From the NCBI GenBank assembly GCA_023015935.1, contig JALKAY010000005.1:1-64000 (forward strand): a DNA stretch of 64,000 bases, given 5' to 3'. The translations under genes and the position numbers were made by a program. Positions 39,713 to 49,055 of the stretch are shown piece after piece; position 1 is the stretch's first letter, and every line of letters starts with the position of its first letter. Source of the stretch: Flavobacteriaceae bacterium F08102. Lineage in GTDB: Bacteria; Bacteroidota; Bacteroidia; Flavobacteriales; Flavobacteriaceae. The notes beneath the pieces were generated by a model. It saw only the letters and a list, made by a program, of their open reading frames with translations, ran no database searches and had not been told where the DNA came from.

Positions 39713-40471
39713 CTATCGAGTAAACACGAACTCTGTTTCGGTAGATAGATTTGCATCAAAAGCATACCCTTCCCGATCAAATCCCTTAAGATCTTCAATT
39801 GCTTTACAATCCATATCAATAATATAACGCAACATATGTCCACGAGCTAATTTAGCATAGGTCATAATCACTTTGTATTCCCCGTTTTTTAAATCCTTAA
39901 AAACAGGAGTAACTACGGTCGACTTAATTTTTTTAAAATCTACCGCTTTAAAATACTCTTTACTCGCTAGATTAATCAAGGGTTCATCTTCAGCTAAATC
40001 ATCGTTCAATGCAGTCGTAATTTTATCACCCCAAAATTCGTACAAATTATTTTTTCTTCCAATTTTAACACGGGTACTCATCTCTAAACGGTACGCCTGA
40101 ATTAAATCAAATGGCCTCAACAAACCATATTGGCCTGAGAGAATCCGCAGGGTATTCTGCAATCGTTCATATAACGACGCTGGAAGACTCCCCTGATCAA
40201 ATGCTTGATATACAGCTCCTTGAAAAGCAAAAATAGCGGGTTTCGAATTGTCATCCGTAAAAGGCAAACTCCACGCCTGATTTCGTTCGAAATTTAATTG
40301 TCCTAACGCGGGTGAAATACGCATTAATGTTGATAATTGTCGTGCACTTTTTTTCTTGAGCCATGTCGAAAGCTTTTCAGCTTCTGATGGAAACATGGGT
40401 TGGGTTGTTTTAACACGGGGGCAATCTTTTTCAAAATCTAACGATTTCGCTGGAGATATAATTACTTTCAT
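39713..40471 (-). CDS. yaaA: Peroxide stress protein YaaA
   Basis: A 252-residue cytoplasmic DNA-binding protein of the YaaA (DUF328) family, which in E. coli lowers free iron and protects DNA during H2O2 stress. The N-terminus MKVIISPAKSLDFEKD and the segments NFERNQAWSLPF, AFQGAVYQAFD and LSGQYGLLRPFDLIQAYRLEM are characteristic. The gene stands alone between decayed regions. No OxyR-like site is recognised. A short hairpin (ACCTCA/TGAGGT, 39651-39666) lies beyond its end. Confidence 0.92.
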   Translation of the reverse strand: MKVIISPAKSLDFEKDCPRVKTTQPMFPSEAEKLSTWLKKKSARQLSTLMRISPALGQLNFERNQAWSLPFTDDNSKPAIFAFQGAVYQAFDQGSLPASLYERLQNTLRILSGQYGLLRPFDLIQAYRLEMSTRVKIGRKNNLYEFWGDKITTALNDDLAEDEPLINLASKEYFKAVDFKKIKSTVVTPVFKDLKNGEYKVIMTYAKLARGHMLRYIIDMDCKAIEDLKGFDREGYAFDANLSTETEFVFTR

Positions 40472-40755
40472 TCTTTTATCTACTTATTATTCAATGGATA
40501 ATTTCAACTTTTCAGTAAACCAAACCCACAAAATAAGACGGATTTAACTTCCCATATCGTTCATGTACCATCGCGTTGAAATTTGAGTTAAAAATAGACA
40601 ATCATATAAGAATCAAAAAGGATGTGACCACAATTTTTTTTTATGGTTGTATCAACAAAATTGATTTTAGCGTTAGTGTTGAATTCTTGAACGTCTAACT
40701 ATCTACGGGTAATCCTCCATACATTTATTCACTTCTCAGTAAGTAAGTAGCTGAA

Positions 40756-41199
40756 TTACACCCTCAATATTGAGATGAATAGACACAAAAGCGAATACAA
40801 CCACGTATCGATCTTACTAAATTTTGTGTTTTTACCATCTTGAAAAATCCGATATACGTAAATTCTCCAACCGCACGTAAAAGAAAAATACAAGGTATAA
40901 CCCAACCTAGATAATACCTTGCCCAAGGTGCTAACGGATTGAAAATAAGTCCTGAAATAATCTCTTAAAAAATGACAATTCCAATTAATCCAATTCCTAC
41001 AACTGCATTGGCTGTTTTTTTTTTTAGGATTTAAAACCCGCACTCCATTTCCCTTAGTAGGCAAGGCTGCCTCAAACCCGAATCGTCCTCCAAAAACCCA
41101 ACTTAAATGAAGTATTCCAATACCTAAGAAAAGAATACTCATCATAATTAACAATAAAAACATACCCCTTAATTTATCTAAAATAGCGCCAAATACCAA
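40756..41199 (-). pseudogene. Broken DUF3995 membrane protein gene
   Basis: The first part reads MFLLLIMMSILFLGIGILHL then WVFGGRFGFEAALPTKGNG, the recognisable DUF3995 N-terminus. At an 11-base A/T homopolymer (41015-41025) the frame shifts, and continuity moves to KTANAVVGIGLIGIVIF followed by an in-frame TAA, then PWARYYLGWVIPCIFLLRAV and GEFTYIGFFK. Near 40830 it shifts back to give NTKFSKIDTWLYSLLCL, the usual family end. Two frameshifts plus one nonsense codon make real decay likely rather than a single read error. DUF3995 proteins are four-helix membrane proteins of unknown function. The flanks 40472-40755 and 41200-41614 hold no gene I can support; a TACCTTTG lies at 41395-41402. Confidence 0.7.
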
Positions 41200-41614
41200 T
41201 TACAAATACTGGTTTAACCCCTCTATAATGGCTACCTAAATGTATCCATTATTTTTAATTTGTGGCTGTTTTAGCACACAAACTTCAAATTTCCCCATCC
41301 ATAAAAAAGACGATATGTATTTATAATATTCACTGTTAGAAAATTACAAAAGATATACCTTGTCAAGATAGCACTAGAATGAGTTTTAAAGAAGTACCTT
41401 TGCATCAAATAATAGTTACCTATTCTTATTAATCTCTTCTTCGCCATACTTCAGCGAATTTCTGAGGCAATTTTTATACGTCCTTATGTCGATTAACATG
41501 ACACCATTGACCAACTTAATGCCTGATTACTAGTGAGTAATTACCTAATTATTAGTTTAACCTTACACGTTGCGCATGTCATTTCGCTGCAATTTGTTTC
41601 AATATATATAACAC

Positions 41615-42772
41615 ATGAATTTTTTAACTCTGGGAGTCATTGGTACTTCTAAAAAAGAAGATGAAAGGCGAGTGCCTATACATCCTGCACACTTAAATAG
41701 ACTTCCTGAACATATTCGTAAACAGCTTATCTTTGAGAAAGGGTATGGGGTACCTTTTAATATTGACGATGAAGAAATCAAGGCGCTATGCGGAGGTTTA
41801 GCTACTCGCAATGAATTATTGACAGATCTCGGATCCGTGATTATTGCAAAACCTGTTTTATCAGATTTAGCATCGTTAAAAGAAGGAGGGCTTTTATGGG
41901 GGTATCCTCATTGTACACAACAACGGCAAATTACCCAAACAGCCATCGATAAAAAATTAACCTTGATTGCCTTTGAGGACATGTATGCATGGCATCCTAA
42001 TGGCCAAATGGGAAGACATACATTTTATAAAAACAATGAAATGGCCGGATACAGTGCGGTAATCCATGCACTTCAGTTAAAAGGCATTGACGGACATTAT
42101 GGCAACCAACGCAAGGTACTCATTTTTAGTTTTGGCGCCGTTAGCAGAGGGGCAATCTATGCGTTAAAAGCGCATGGATTTAGAGACATTACTATTTGTA
42201 TTCAACGTCCTGACCACGAAGTAAGAGAAGAAGTTTTAGATGTAAATTACACCAGACTACGGCATGGAAATAAAAATGAGCCACGATTAATTGCTGTTGA
42301 ACACGATGGTTCAGAACGTCCACTAATAGATTTAATTCATGAATCTGATATTATCATAAATGGAACCTACCAGGATACAGATGCGCCTCTTGATTATGTA
42401 AAAGAAGAGGAAAAATCTATGCTCAAACCAGGTACGCTAATTATTGATGTAAGCTGCGACGAAGGAATGGGATTCTATTTTGCGAAACCCACCACATTTA
42501 AAAAGCCTATGATATCCATAGATCAAATTGATTATTACGCTGTAGATCATACCCCAAGTTATTTTTGGGAAAGTGCCTCTCGATCTATTTCGGCTGCCAT
42601 GATTGTTCACTTACCTTCAGTTATCGCAGGTGAGACCGGATGGAATGAAAATAAAACCATAAAAAATGCAATTAATATACATCATGGCGTAATCATTAAA
42701 GACCACATTTTACGGTTTCAACATCGCAACTCAGACTATCCCCATGATATTAACAACCCTAATTTCCTTTGA
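41615..42772 (+). CDS. Alanine dehydrogenase/PNT-family enzyme, N5-(carboxyethyl)ornithine synthase-like
   Basis: A 385-residue NAD(P)-dependent dehydrogenase of the alanine dehydrogenase/transhydrogenase family. The N-terminus LGVIGTSKKEDERRVPIHP and GYGVPFNIDDEEI resemble this family. A Rossmann region follows (LIFSFGAVSRGAIYALKAHGF, about 167-188) and a DIIINGTYQDTDAP segment. The best functional guess is an N5-(carboxyethyl)ornithine-synthase-like opine enzyme joining pyruvate to an amino acid. A lysine-2-oxoglutarate reductase-like role is also possible. Its 3' end overlaps the possible start of the following broken methyltransferase. Confidence 0.7.
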   Translation: MNFLTLGVIGTSKKEDERRVPIHPAHLNRLPEHIRKQLIFEKGYGVPFNIDDEEIKALCGGLATRNELLTDLGSVIIAKPVLSDLASLKEGGLLWGYPHCTQQRQITQTAIDKKLTLIAFEDMYAWHPNGQMGRHTFYKNNEMAGYSAVIHALQLKGIDGHYGNQRKVLIFSFGAVSRGAIYALKAHGFRDITICIQRPDHEVREEVLDVNYTRLRHGNKNEPRLIAVEHDGSERPLIDLIHESDIIINGTYQDTDAPLDYVKEEEKSMLKPGTLIIDVSCDEGMGFYFAKPTTFKKPMISIDQIDYYAVDHTPSYFWESASRSISAAMIVHLPSVIAGETGWNENKTIKNAINIHHGVIIKDHILRFQHRNSDYPHDINNPNFL

Positions 42773-42785
42773 ATATCAACCAATC

Positions 42786-43971
42786 ATGTTAGTTCAACAT
42801 CCAAAAGGGATTAGCTCAACTTCCAATAGCACTGATAAATCACCTATACGTATCCCCATGAAAATTAACAAACCAATACCGATTGTATCTAGAAGGGAAA
42901 TCATTTTGTTTAACAGATATTCAAATATTAGCGATACTTTAAGTGAATTAGAAGCAGAAAATTCAGTTTTAATAACGGCCTTTTACAATAATGGTTTATT
43001 GCTTTTGAAGGAACTTCATACCCACCTTAAAGCAAAATTATCCTCAACATCATTTCAAGAGCAACGCCATTATAGAGCTACTTATCACACCTTATCGAAT
43101 CGGATTTTACTCGAAATAAAAGATCATACCATTGTGGTTAAAAAATTGCCTGTAATTGGCTGGCTTAAAGAATTATATCCAGACCTCGACGATTTTTTAT
43201 TATCACTACCTCAAATTCACCGTCTTAATAGCTCTTGGCAGTGGTACCAAAAAGGAATTTCAATTCCGGTTTTACGAAACAGACTTCACCCCTACTACGG
43301 TACATAAATCAGCGATAGATGTTGGTATCGGTTCTGGAATTTTGTCATTTCAACTGGTAAAATACGGCTTTCAAAAAGTATACGGTACAGATACAAATCC
43401 AAACGCAATCATTGGACTTACCCACTTTATACAAGAAATTGAATTAGACCATGCTCATTTATTTGGAAAATGGGTAAAACCTAGTGAATTACTAATTTTC
43501 AACCCACCATGGCTTCCCACTTCTCAAGACAGAGGTCACTTAGACCAAACAATATAGTACGATGACGCACTGTTTCCTGTGTTCTTTAAAGAGGCTAAAA
43601 CACGTCTTTTACCCGATGGTAAACTCGTTATACTATTCTCTAATTTAGCCCAAATAAACAAACACCCAATTGAAAAATAACTGGCCACTGGGGGACGATT
43701 TAATTTGGTAAAGTGCTATAAAAAAAAGGTTAAAACAGCGTCAAACAAATCAAGACGAAATCAACACTGGCGATCTACTGAAGTTATTGAACTTTGGGAA
43801 TTGTCACACGCAAAGTTTTATAACATAACCATCGTTTGGTATACAAAAAACACGGTGTCATTACCCCATACAACAAGCATTATATCGGCAAATTTTCTAT
43901 ACGTGATTCGCTTAGGTAAATTTAATCATCGTAATTACTTCGCCGCTATTTCAAAAGAACACTATTCCTAG
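42786..43971 (+). pseudogene. Broken class I SAM-dependent methyltransferase gene
   Basis: The first half (from MLVQHPKGISS, or MKINKPIPIVS at 42858) is open to 43307, where TAA follows HPYYGT. The continuation lies one frame over: AIDVGIGSGILSFQLVKYGF (SAM site) and LLIFNPPWLP (catalytic NPPW), so one base was lost or gained near 43304. In the second frame a TAG (43555) interrupts DQTI-YDDALFPVFF and a TAA (43678) follows INKHPIEK. Coding then continues to 43971. Three lesions make it non-functional. The intact ancestor was a roughly 390-residue NPPW-type methyltransferase with an unknown substrate, probably co-transcribed with the upstream dehydrogenase. Confidence 0.8.
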
Positions 43972-43982
43972 CGGCACTGCAT

Positions 43983-45452
43983 TTATTTTTTCTTTTTCTT
44001 GATTTCACCATGAAGACAGGAATAAACATAATTTTTATCTTCCGCCCCCCCTTTGTCATCAATAATTTTAAAGGTTTTGACATCAATGGAAGATCGTACA
44101 CCTCCAGTACAAAAACTAAATACGTTTTTGGAGTCCATGCCCCAAAACTTATTCAGCATTCTGAACGTTGCTCCATCAATTCCTTTGACCACTCTTTTAC
44201 CATTACCATTGTATAAAAATTGATGATCTTTGGCCCATTCATCACATCCAACTGTACACAAATACTCAAAACTTGGCGCCATTGCTTTCTTGTATGGTTT
44301 CAACCCTAAGTATACTTGGTTTTTATCTTTCGCCCAAAGGTCACTGTACATGGTAAACGACATTGGATCAGCATTTTTAATACGCGTTAGAACGATTCCA
44401 TTCCCCGTTCTCATCCCCACTTTTCCAAAAAGAATATTTTGATCACAATAGACCGAATCTTTATCTTTTGCAACAACACTTTTTAAGGAACCTCCATCTT
44501 CATATACTACCTCAAAACTTGACCTATCACAGTCAACACGAAAGCCATTATAAAAAATACCTTGTTCATCAACAGCCAACTTATCTTTTAGAACCTTAAA
44601 GGAATCAATAGCTACATGTTCTACCGTTCGATGCTGACAATAAACGCGATTCTTGTCACGTGCATAGTACGGCGAAAGAATAGTAAACGTAGAAACATCG
44701 GCTTTTTCAATAAGTACTGCATCTGCTTTACCGCTGGATTTATTTTCATATAAATAGAAAATTGCATTGTTCGTTTTATAAAAACAGTCTGCATTTAATG
44801 AATGTGAATCAATCGTAAATTCATAAGCCGGATGCCACCATCCAACGAGCGTTGGATATTTTTTTAACAAGTACTTTTTATTTTGCTCTAATGGAGTTAA
44901 ATCACTTGTTTGAGCAACACCATCATCAAATATCTCGATATGTTTTGCATCATTACTAAGTGTAACTATCCCCGATGAAAAGTGATAAACATGGTGTTTA
45001 TCGGTGATAAATTGATTCCATCCAATCGAAACTAAAGATTCAAAATCGGCATCCTTATAAATAAAAAGACCATGGATACTATCTAAAGCATATAGATTAT
45101 GCTTATCCTTTGAAAAATAGGGAGTGTCTTCAAGAACCCTAAACGTTTCGGCATCAGCATTTGGAATAAGACAACCATCTTTATCCACCAAATAAACATG
45201 TTCTTTGTCTTTTGCATAATCCTTATTAATTATGGTAAAGTTTTGTATATCTTTAGTTAGAAATTTTACTTTAATTTTTTTTGGGTGTGGCCAAAACCAC
45301 CAAATTCCTTTCGTATCTCTTAAGCATTTCCAAGAAACCTCCAATTCATTGTCAGTATATGGAATCACAGCAAAGTTTTCCGCTGAAAGACCTTTTATCA
45401 AGGTTCCTTTATAATACACTTTTTGATGTTGAAATGTGAATTCTTCTGTCAT
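43983..45452 (-). CDS. DKNYY-repeat protein
   Basis: A 489-residue protein without a signal peptide, built of about ten repeats around a DKxxVY motif. Examples are AKDKEHVYLVDKDG, SKDKHNLYALDS, ITDKHHVYHF, ARDKNRVYCQHR, AKDKDSVYCDQN, AKDKNQVYLGLK and EDKNYVYSCLHG. The repeats alternate with ADxxTFxxL strands, so a beta-propeller or solenoid is likely. The DKNYY family has no known function. It lies alone at the edge of a decaying region, and its reading frame is intact. Confidence 0.8.
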   Translation of the reverse strand: MTEEFTFQHQKVYYKGTLIKGLSAENFAVIPYTDNELEVSWKCLRDTKGIWWFWPHPKKIKVKFLTKDIQNFTIINKDYAKDKEHVYLVDKDGCLIPNADAETFRVLEDTPYFSKDKHNLYALDSIHGLFIYKDADFESLVSIGWNQFITDKHHVYHFSSGIVTLSNDAKHIEIFDDGVAQTSDLTPLEQNKKYLLKKYPTLVGWWHPAYEFTIDSHSLNADCFYKTNNAIFYLYENKSSGKADAVLIEKADVSTFTILSPYYARDKNRVYCQHRTVEHVAIDSFKVLKDKLAVDEQGIFYNGFRVDCDRSSFEVVYEDGGSLKSVVAKDKDSVYCDQNILFGKVGMRTGNGIVLTRIKNADPMSFTMYSDLWAKDKNQVYLGLKPYKKAMAPSFEYLCTVGCDEWAKDHQFLYNGNGKRVVKGIDGATFRMLNKFWGMDSKNVFSFCTGGVRSSIDVKTFKIIDDKGGAEDKNYVYSCLHGEIKKKKK

Positions 45453-45880
45453 TCTTTAGGTATTTGCATTCAGTTGATTTTCATTTCATCTCCTCTCTAT
45501 GAATGTATAAGTTTGTATGTATGTGACATTCACTTTCTCCTTTCTTGAACTAACATACGAAAAAAGACCAAATCACTCAGCATTGCTTTATTATTTTTAA
45601 GTTAGGTACTGTAAGCCAATAACCGTACGACTTAACAAGGGACAAAGCAACGGGTTGGTTGAATCTACCAACACTTAAACCTCATCGTCAGGAATACATT
45701 ACAGCTTTTCCTTTACACTTTCGACTAAACGTAGTTAGCGATAAAATTAAGGTAAACAAGTAAGTTTATAAGTTATACCAAAGACCATCTACATCTTAAA
45801 TACCCCAACTGTAAATGCAATTTATTTATATGCTCAAGACAAAAACGATCTATAAGACATTTAGAAATAGATTAAAACAC
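45453..45880. other. Intergenic region without recognisable feature
   Basis: About 430 bases between the DKNYY gene and the pseudouridine synthase gene. I see no open frame, promoter-quality TANNTTTG element, terminator or RNA in it. It may be remains of a lost gene. Confidence 0.4.
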
Positions 45881-46906
45881 CTACTCTACCTGATACTTCG
45901 TATAATTTCTCCACTTTTCCAGGCTTAAAAGCATATCTTCAGGCAATTCTGAGTTAAATTCCATTTTTTCACCCGTAGTAGGATGGGTAAATCCAAGTGT
46001 TTTTGCATGTAAAGCTTGTCGTGGAAGTACTTTAAAACAATTATCCACAAATTGTTTATATTTGGAAAAGGTAGTTCCCTTTAAAATTCGATTTCCACCA
46101 TAACGTTCATCGTTAAACAAGGGATGACCAATATGTTTAAAGTGGGCACGAATTTGATGAGTCCTACCAGTCTCAAGCTTACATGCTACTAGGGTAACAT
46201 AACTAAATCGCTCCAATACTGTATAATGTGTTATGGCCGATTTTCCATAATCTCCATCAGGAAAAACATCCATCTGTAACCTGTTTTTAAAACTTCGGCC
46301 AATATGTCCCGTAATTGTCCCAGTATCTTCCTCTACGTTACCCCATACTAAGGCATAATACTGTCTGTCTGTAGTTCGATCAAAAAATTGCTTTGACAAA
46401 TGTGCCATGGCAAATTCTGTCTTTGCAACGACTAAAAGACCACTCGTATCTTTATCAATTCGATGGACTAATCCTGGACGCTCATTACTGTTCTGGGGTA
46501 AATTTTCTATGTGATAAATTAACCCATTAACCAAGGTCCCGCTATAATTTCCATGTCCCGGATGCACTACCATTCCTGCAGCCTTATTTACCACGAGTAA
46601 TTCATTATCTTCATAAACAATCTCGAGGGGTATGTTTTCAGCAACTAATAAATTTTCATGTGGAGGGTGAGATAAGACTACGCGAACATTATCAAAGGGT
46701 TTAACTTTATAATTCGCCTTCACTACCTGTTCATTGACGAGTACATTCCCAGCTTTAATCGCTAACTGAATTTTATTTCGCGTGGCATTCTCTATAAAAT
46801 TCATTAAAAATTTATCAACGCGAAGTGGTTCTTGCCCTTCAGACGCCGTAAAGTTATAATGCTCATACAACTCATCCTCTTCAATATCAATTGATCTGAC
46901 AGCCAT
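45881..46906 (-). CDS. rluD: RluA-family 23S rRNA pseudouridine synthase
   Basis: An S4 domain (about 25-85, RVDKFLMNFIENATRNKIQLAI) precedes the catalytic domain with RPGLVHRIDKDTSGLLVVAK, where the Asp after HRI is the catalytic residue. The RTHQIRAHFKHIGHPL motif follows. The order and length suit RluD, which modifies helix 69 of 23S rRNA, but RluC-type specificity cannot be excluded. I use ATG 46906 (MAVRSIDIEE); an ATG at 46924 overlaps the PASTA gene by 14 nt and is the alternative. The two genes are translationally linked. Confidence 0.88.
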   Translation of the reverse strand: MAVRSIDIEEDELYEHYNFTASEGQEPLRVDKFLMNFIENATRNKIQLAIKAGNVLVNEQVVKANYKVKPFDNVRVVLSHPPHENLLVAENIPLEIVYEDNELLVVNKAAGMVVHPGHGNYSGTLVNGLIYHIENLPQNSNERPGLVHRIDKDTSGLLVVAKTEFAMAHLSKQFFDRTTDRQYYALVWGNVEEDTGTITGHIGRSFKNRLQMDVFPDGDYGKSAITHYTVLERFSYVTLVACKLETGRTHQIRAHFKHIGHPLFNDERYGGNRILKGTTFSKYKQFVDNCFKVLPRQALHAKTLGFTHPTTGEKMEFNSELPEDMLLSLEKWRNYTKYQVE

Positions 46907-46910
46907 ACCT

Positions 46911-47462
46911 TTAATTTTTCCCATCTCCTAAAACAAGATCAATCACAGACATTTTTGGAATCATATCTCCTGGATTCAAAACCTTGCCATTATGGGTCAT
47001 TTTTCGGACTACATCCTTTCCTATATCAGGGATATATGAAAATTCTCCGATTTTAAATCCAACTGATGTTAAATGTGTAACCACTTGACGCTTCGTTTTG
47101 CCAAGCACATCTGGAATCGGAATTTTTCGATAGCTCGAAGCATTCAAGGTTAGGTATATTTTTCGATTTTCTTTGACAAACTCTCCAAATTCGGGATCGT
47201 GACTTATAACAGCCTTTGGTAAATATTCGGGGTTATAACTAGAAGAATCTTGTACTTCGTAATTTAAATTTAGGCTGTTTAAAATTTCCTTTGCCTCAGT
47301 CAATGTCATTTTGGTAAGGTTAGGAACTGGAATTTTTTGATTGTGATTGGTTGAATAATTGAGCAAAAAATTCAATAAAAATATCCCAACAATCACACTT
47401 AAAAGCATGATAACAATCGTCTTTATAAACTGTTTACTTTTGATATAAGAAATTAATTGCAT
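46911..47462 (-). CDS. Membrane-anchored PASTA-domain protein
   Basis: A 183-residue protein with one N-terminal membrane helix (about 15-36) and two to three PASTA repeats outside. The first is KIPVPNLTKMTLTEAKEILN and the second KIPIPDVLGKTKRQVVTHL. PASTA repeats bind muropeptides or assist penicillin-binding proteins and kinases; here there is no kinase or PBP domain. It is divergent from ddl, so it may have a wall-related role. A TAAGTTTG box (47490-47483) ends 20 nt before the ATG. Confidence 0.85.
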   Translation of the reverse strand: MQLISYIKSKQFIKTIVIMLLSVIVGIFLLNFLLNYSTNHNQKIPVPNLTKMTLTEAKEILNSLNLNYEVQDSSSYNPEYLPKAVISHDPEFGEFVKENRKIYLTLNASSYRKIPIPDVLGKTKRQVVTHLTSVGFKIGEFSYIPDIGKDVVRKMTHNGKVLNPGDMIPKMSVIDLVLGDGKN

Positions 47463-47482
47463 GAAAGAAAATTTAACAACTA

Positions 47483-47490
47483 CAAACTTA
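47483..47490 (-). promoter_or_regulatory. -7 element of the PASTA-rluD operon
   Basis: TAAGTTTG on the minus strand, 20 nt before the ATG. It is divergent from the ddl element 67 nt away. Confidence 0.45.
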
Positions 47491-47556
47491 CATAAAAAGT
47501 TGATGTAAGTCTTGTTTTTTCAAAAGGAAAGACCGCAAAATCTTGATTAAATTTGA

Positions 47557-47564
47557 TACTTTTG
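47557..47564 (+). promoter_or_regulatory. -7 element of ddl
   Basis: TACTTTTG lies 18 nt before the ddl ATG. An in-frame TTG at 47553 overlaps this element and so cannot be the translation start. Confidence 0.5.
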
Positions 47565-47582
47565 TTTATATCAACAGATCAA

Positions 47583-48572
47583 ATGAAAAAAAATATTGCC
47601 ATTGTTATGGGAGGATATTCCTCCGAAGTTGAAATTTCACTGAAAAGTGGACAGATGGTATTTCAACATCTCAATCGTGAAAAATACACCCCTTATCAAG
47701 TTCACATCCTTAAGGACAAATGGGTGGTGGTTCACGAAACAAATGAATATCCCATTAACCGACACGATTTTTCGGTTGAAATTAATGGAAATCACATTGA
47801 TTTTGATTGTGTTTTTAATGCAATTCACGGTGCTCCAGGAGAAAATGGGATGCTCTTAGCCTATTTTGAACTGTTGGGAATCAAGCACACTTCAGCACCT
47901 TTTTACCAAATGGCCCTGACCTTTAACAAAAGAGACACCCTTAGTGTTGTTAAAAATTACGGAATAAAAACCGCAAAATCTGTGTACCTTGATAGAGGGA
48001 ATCCATATAATATGGAAGAAATCATAGACAAAGTAGGTCTCCCTTGCTTTGTAAAACCGAATAATGCGGGGTCTAGTTTTGGAATTTCGAAGGTAAAATC
48101 GAAAGATGAATTAGTTCCTGCCATTGAAAAAGCCTATGCAGAAGATTCTCAAATTTTAATTGAAGAATTTCTCAACGGCACCGAAGTTTCCATTGGTGTA
48201 ATTGAGTATAATGGAGCTACTAAAGTATTAGCAGCAACCGAAATCAAGACAGACAATGACTTTTTTGATTATGAGGCAAAATATTTAGGAAAAGCACAGG
48301 AAATTACCCCTGCCAATTTGAATCCAATTCAATGGCAAAACTTGAATCGCGTAGCGAAACAGGTCTATGAAGTTTTAGCTATGTCTGGTTTTTCAAGAGC
48401 GGAATATATTTTTATAGGGAACGACCCCTATTTTATTGAAATTAACACGGTGCCTGGTTTAACCAAAGAAAGTTTATTACCTCAACAGGCTAAAGTAGAA
48501 GGTATTGAACTCTCAGATCTCTTTGGAGAAACTATTGAAAATGCACTGAAGAGGGACTTAGTAAAATCTTAA
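47583..48572 (+). CDS. ddl: D-alanine--D-alanine ligase
   Basis: It makes the D-Ala-D-Ala dipeptide of peptidoglycan. The start is ATG 47583 (MKKNIAIVMGGYSSEVEISLKSG), since the earlier in-frame TTG is inside the promoter. The N-terminal GGYSSEVEIS loop, the HGAPGENG turn, the ATP-grasp segment FVKPNNAGSSFGISKVK and the metal site FIEINTVPGLTKESLLPQQ are all present. The 329-residue length is normal. coaD follows 9 nt later, so the two form an operon. Confidence 0.96.
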   Translation: MKKNIAIVMGGYSSEVEISLKSGQMVFQHLNREKYTPYQVHILKDKWVVVHETNEYPINRHDFSVEINGNHIDFDCVFNAIHGAPGENGMLLAYFELLGIKHTSAPFYQMALTFNKRDTLSVVKNYGIKTAKSVYLDRGNPYNMEEIIDKVGLPCFVKPNNAGSSFGISKVKSKDELVPAIEKAYAEDSQILIEEFLNGTEVSIGVIEYNGATKVLAATEIKTDNDFFDYEAKYLGKAQEITPANLNPIQWQNLNRVAKQVYEVLAMSGFSRAEYIFIGNDPYFIEINTVPGLTKESLLPQQAKVEGIELSDLFGETIENALKRDLVKS

Positions 48573-48581
48573 AAAATTACG

Positions 48582-49037
48582 ATGCGAAGAGCTATCTTTC
48601 CCGGATCTTTTGATCCATTAACCTTAGGACACTATGACATTATCAAAAGAGGTGTTGAATTTTTTGATGAAATTGTGGTGGCCATCGGAATCAATGCCGA
48701 AAAAAAATACATGTTTTCATTAGAAGATCGCAAACGCTTTATTGAAGAAGCCTTTGCCAATGAGCCCAAGGTAGTTGTAAAAACCTACACCGGAATGACG
48801 ATTGATTTTTGCAAAGAAATCAAAGCCAAGTTTATATTACGAGGCTTAAGAAATCCCGCCGACTTTGAATTTGAAAAAGCCATCGCACATACAAACCGAA
48901 AATTATCTAAAATAGAAACTGTCTTTCTTTTAACGGCAGCAAGCACCTCTTTTATCTCTTCCTCAATTGTACGTGATGTAATACGTCATGATGGAGATTA
49001 CAAAATGTTAGTTCCCAATAGTGTTCGAGTAAAATAA
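48582..49037 (+). CDS. coaD: Phosphopantetheine adenylyltransferase
   Basis: CoaD carries out the penultimate step of CoA synthesis. The 151-residue protein shows the nucleotidyltransferase start FPGSFDPLTLGHYDII with the TxGH motif, RGLRNPADFEFEKAIAHTNR in the middle, and the SSSIVRDV motif (ISSTxxR type) near the C-terminus. It lies directly behind ddl. Confidence 0.97.
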   Translation: MRRAIFPGSFDPLTLGHYDIIKRGVEFFDEIVVAIGINAEKKYMFSLEDRKRFIEEAFANEPKVVVKTYTGMTIDFCKEIKAKFILRGLRNPADFEFEKAIAHTNRKLSKIETVFLLTAASTSFISSSIVRDVIRHDGDYKMLVPNSVRVK

Positions 49038-49055
49038 CCAATTACCCGATTCTAT

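Noticed and set aside
41395-41402. TACCTTTG as promoter of the dehydrogenase gene at 41615
   Set aside because: It would leave a leader of more than 200 nt with no conserved element, and no -33 TTG is at the right distance.
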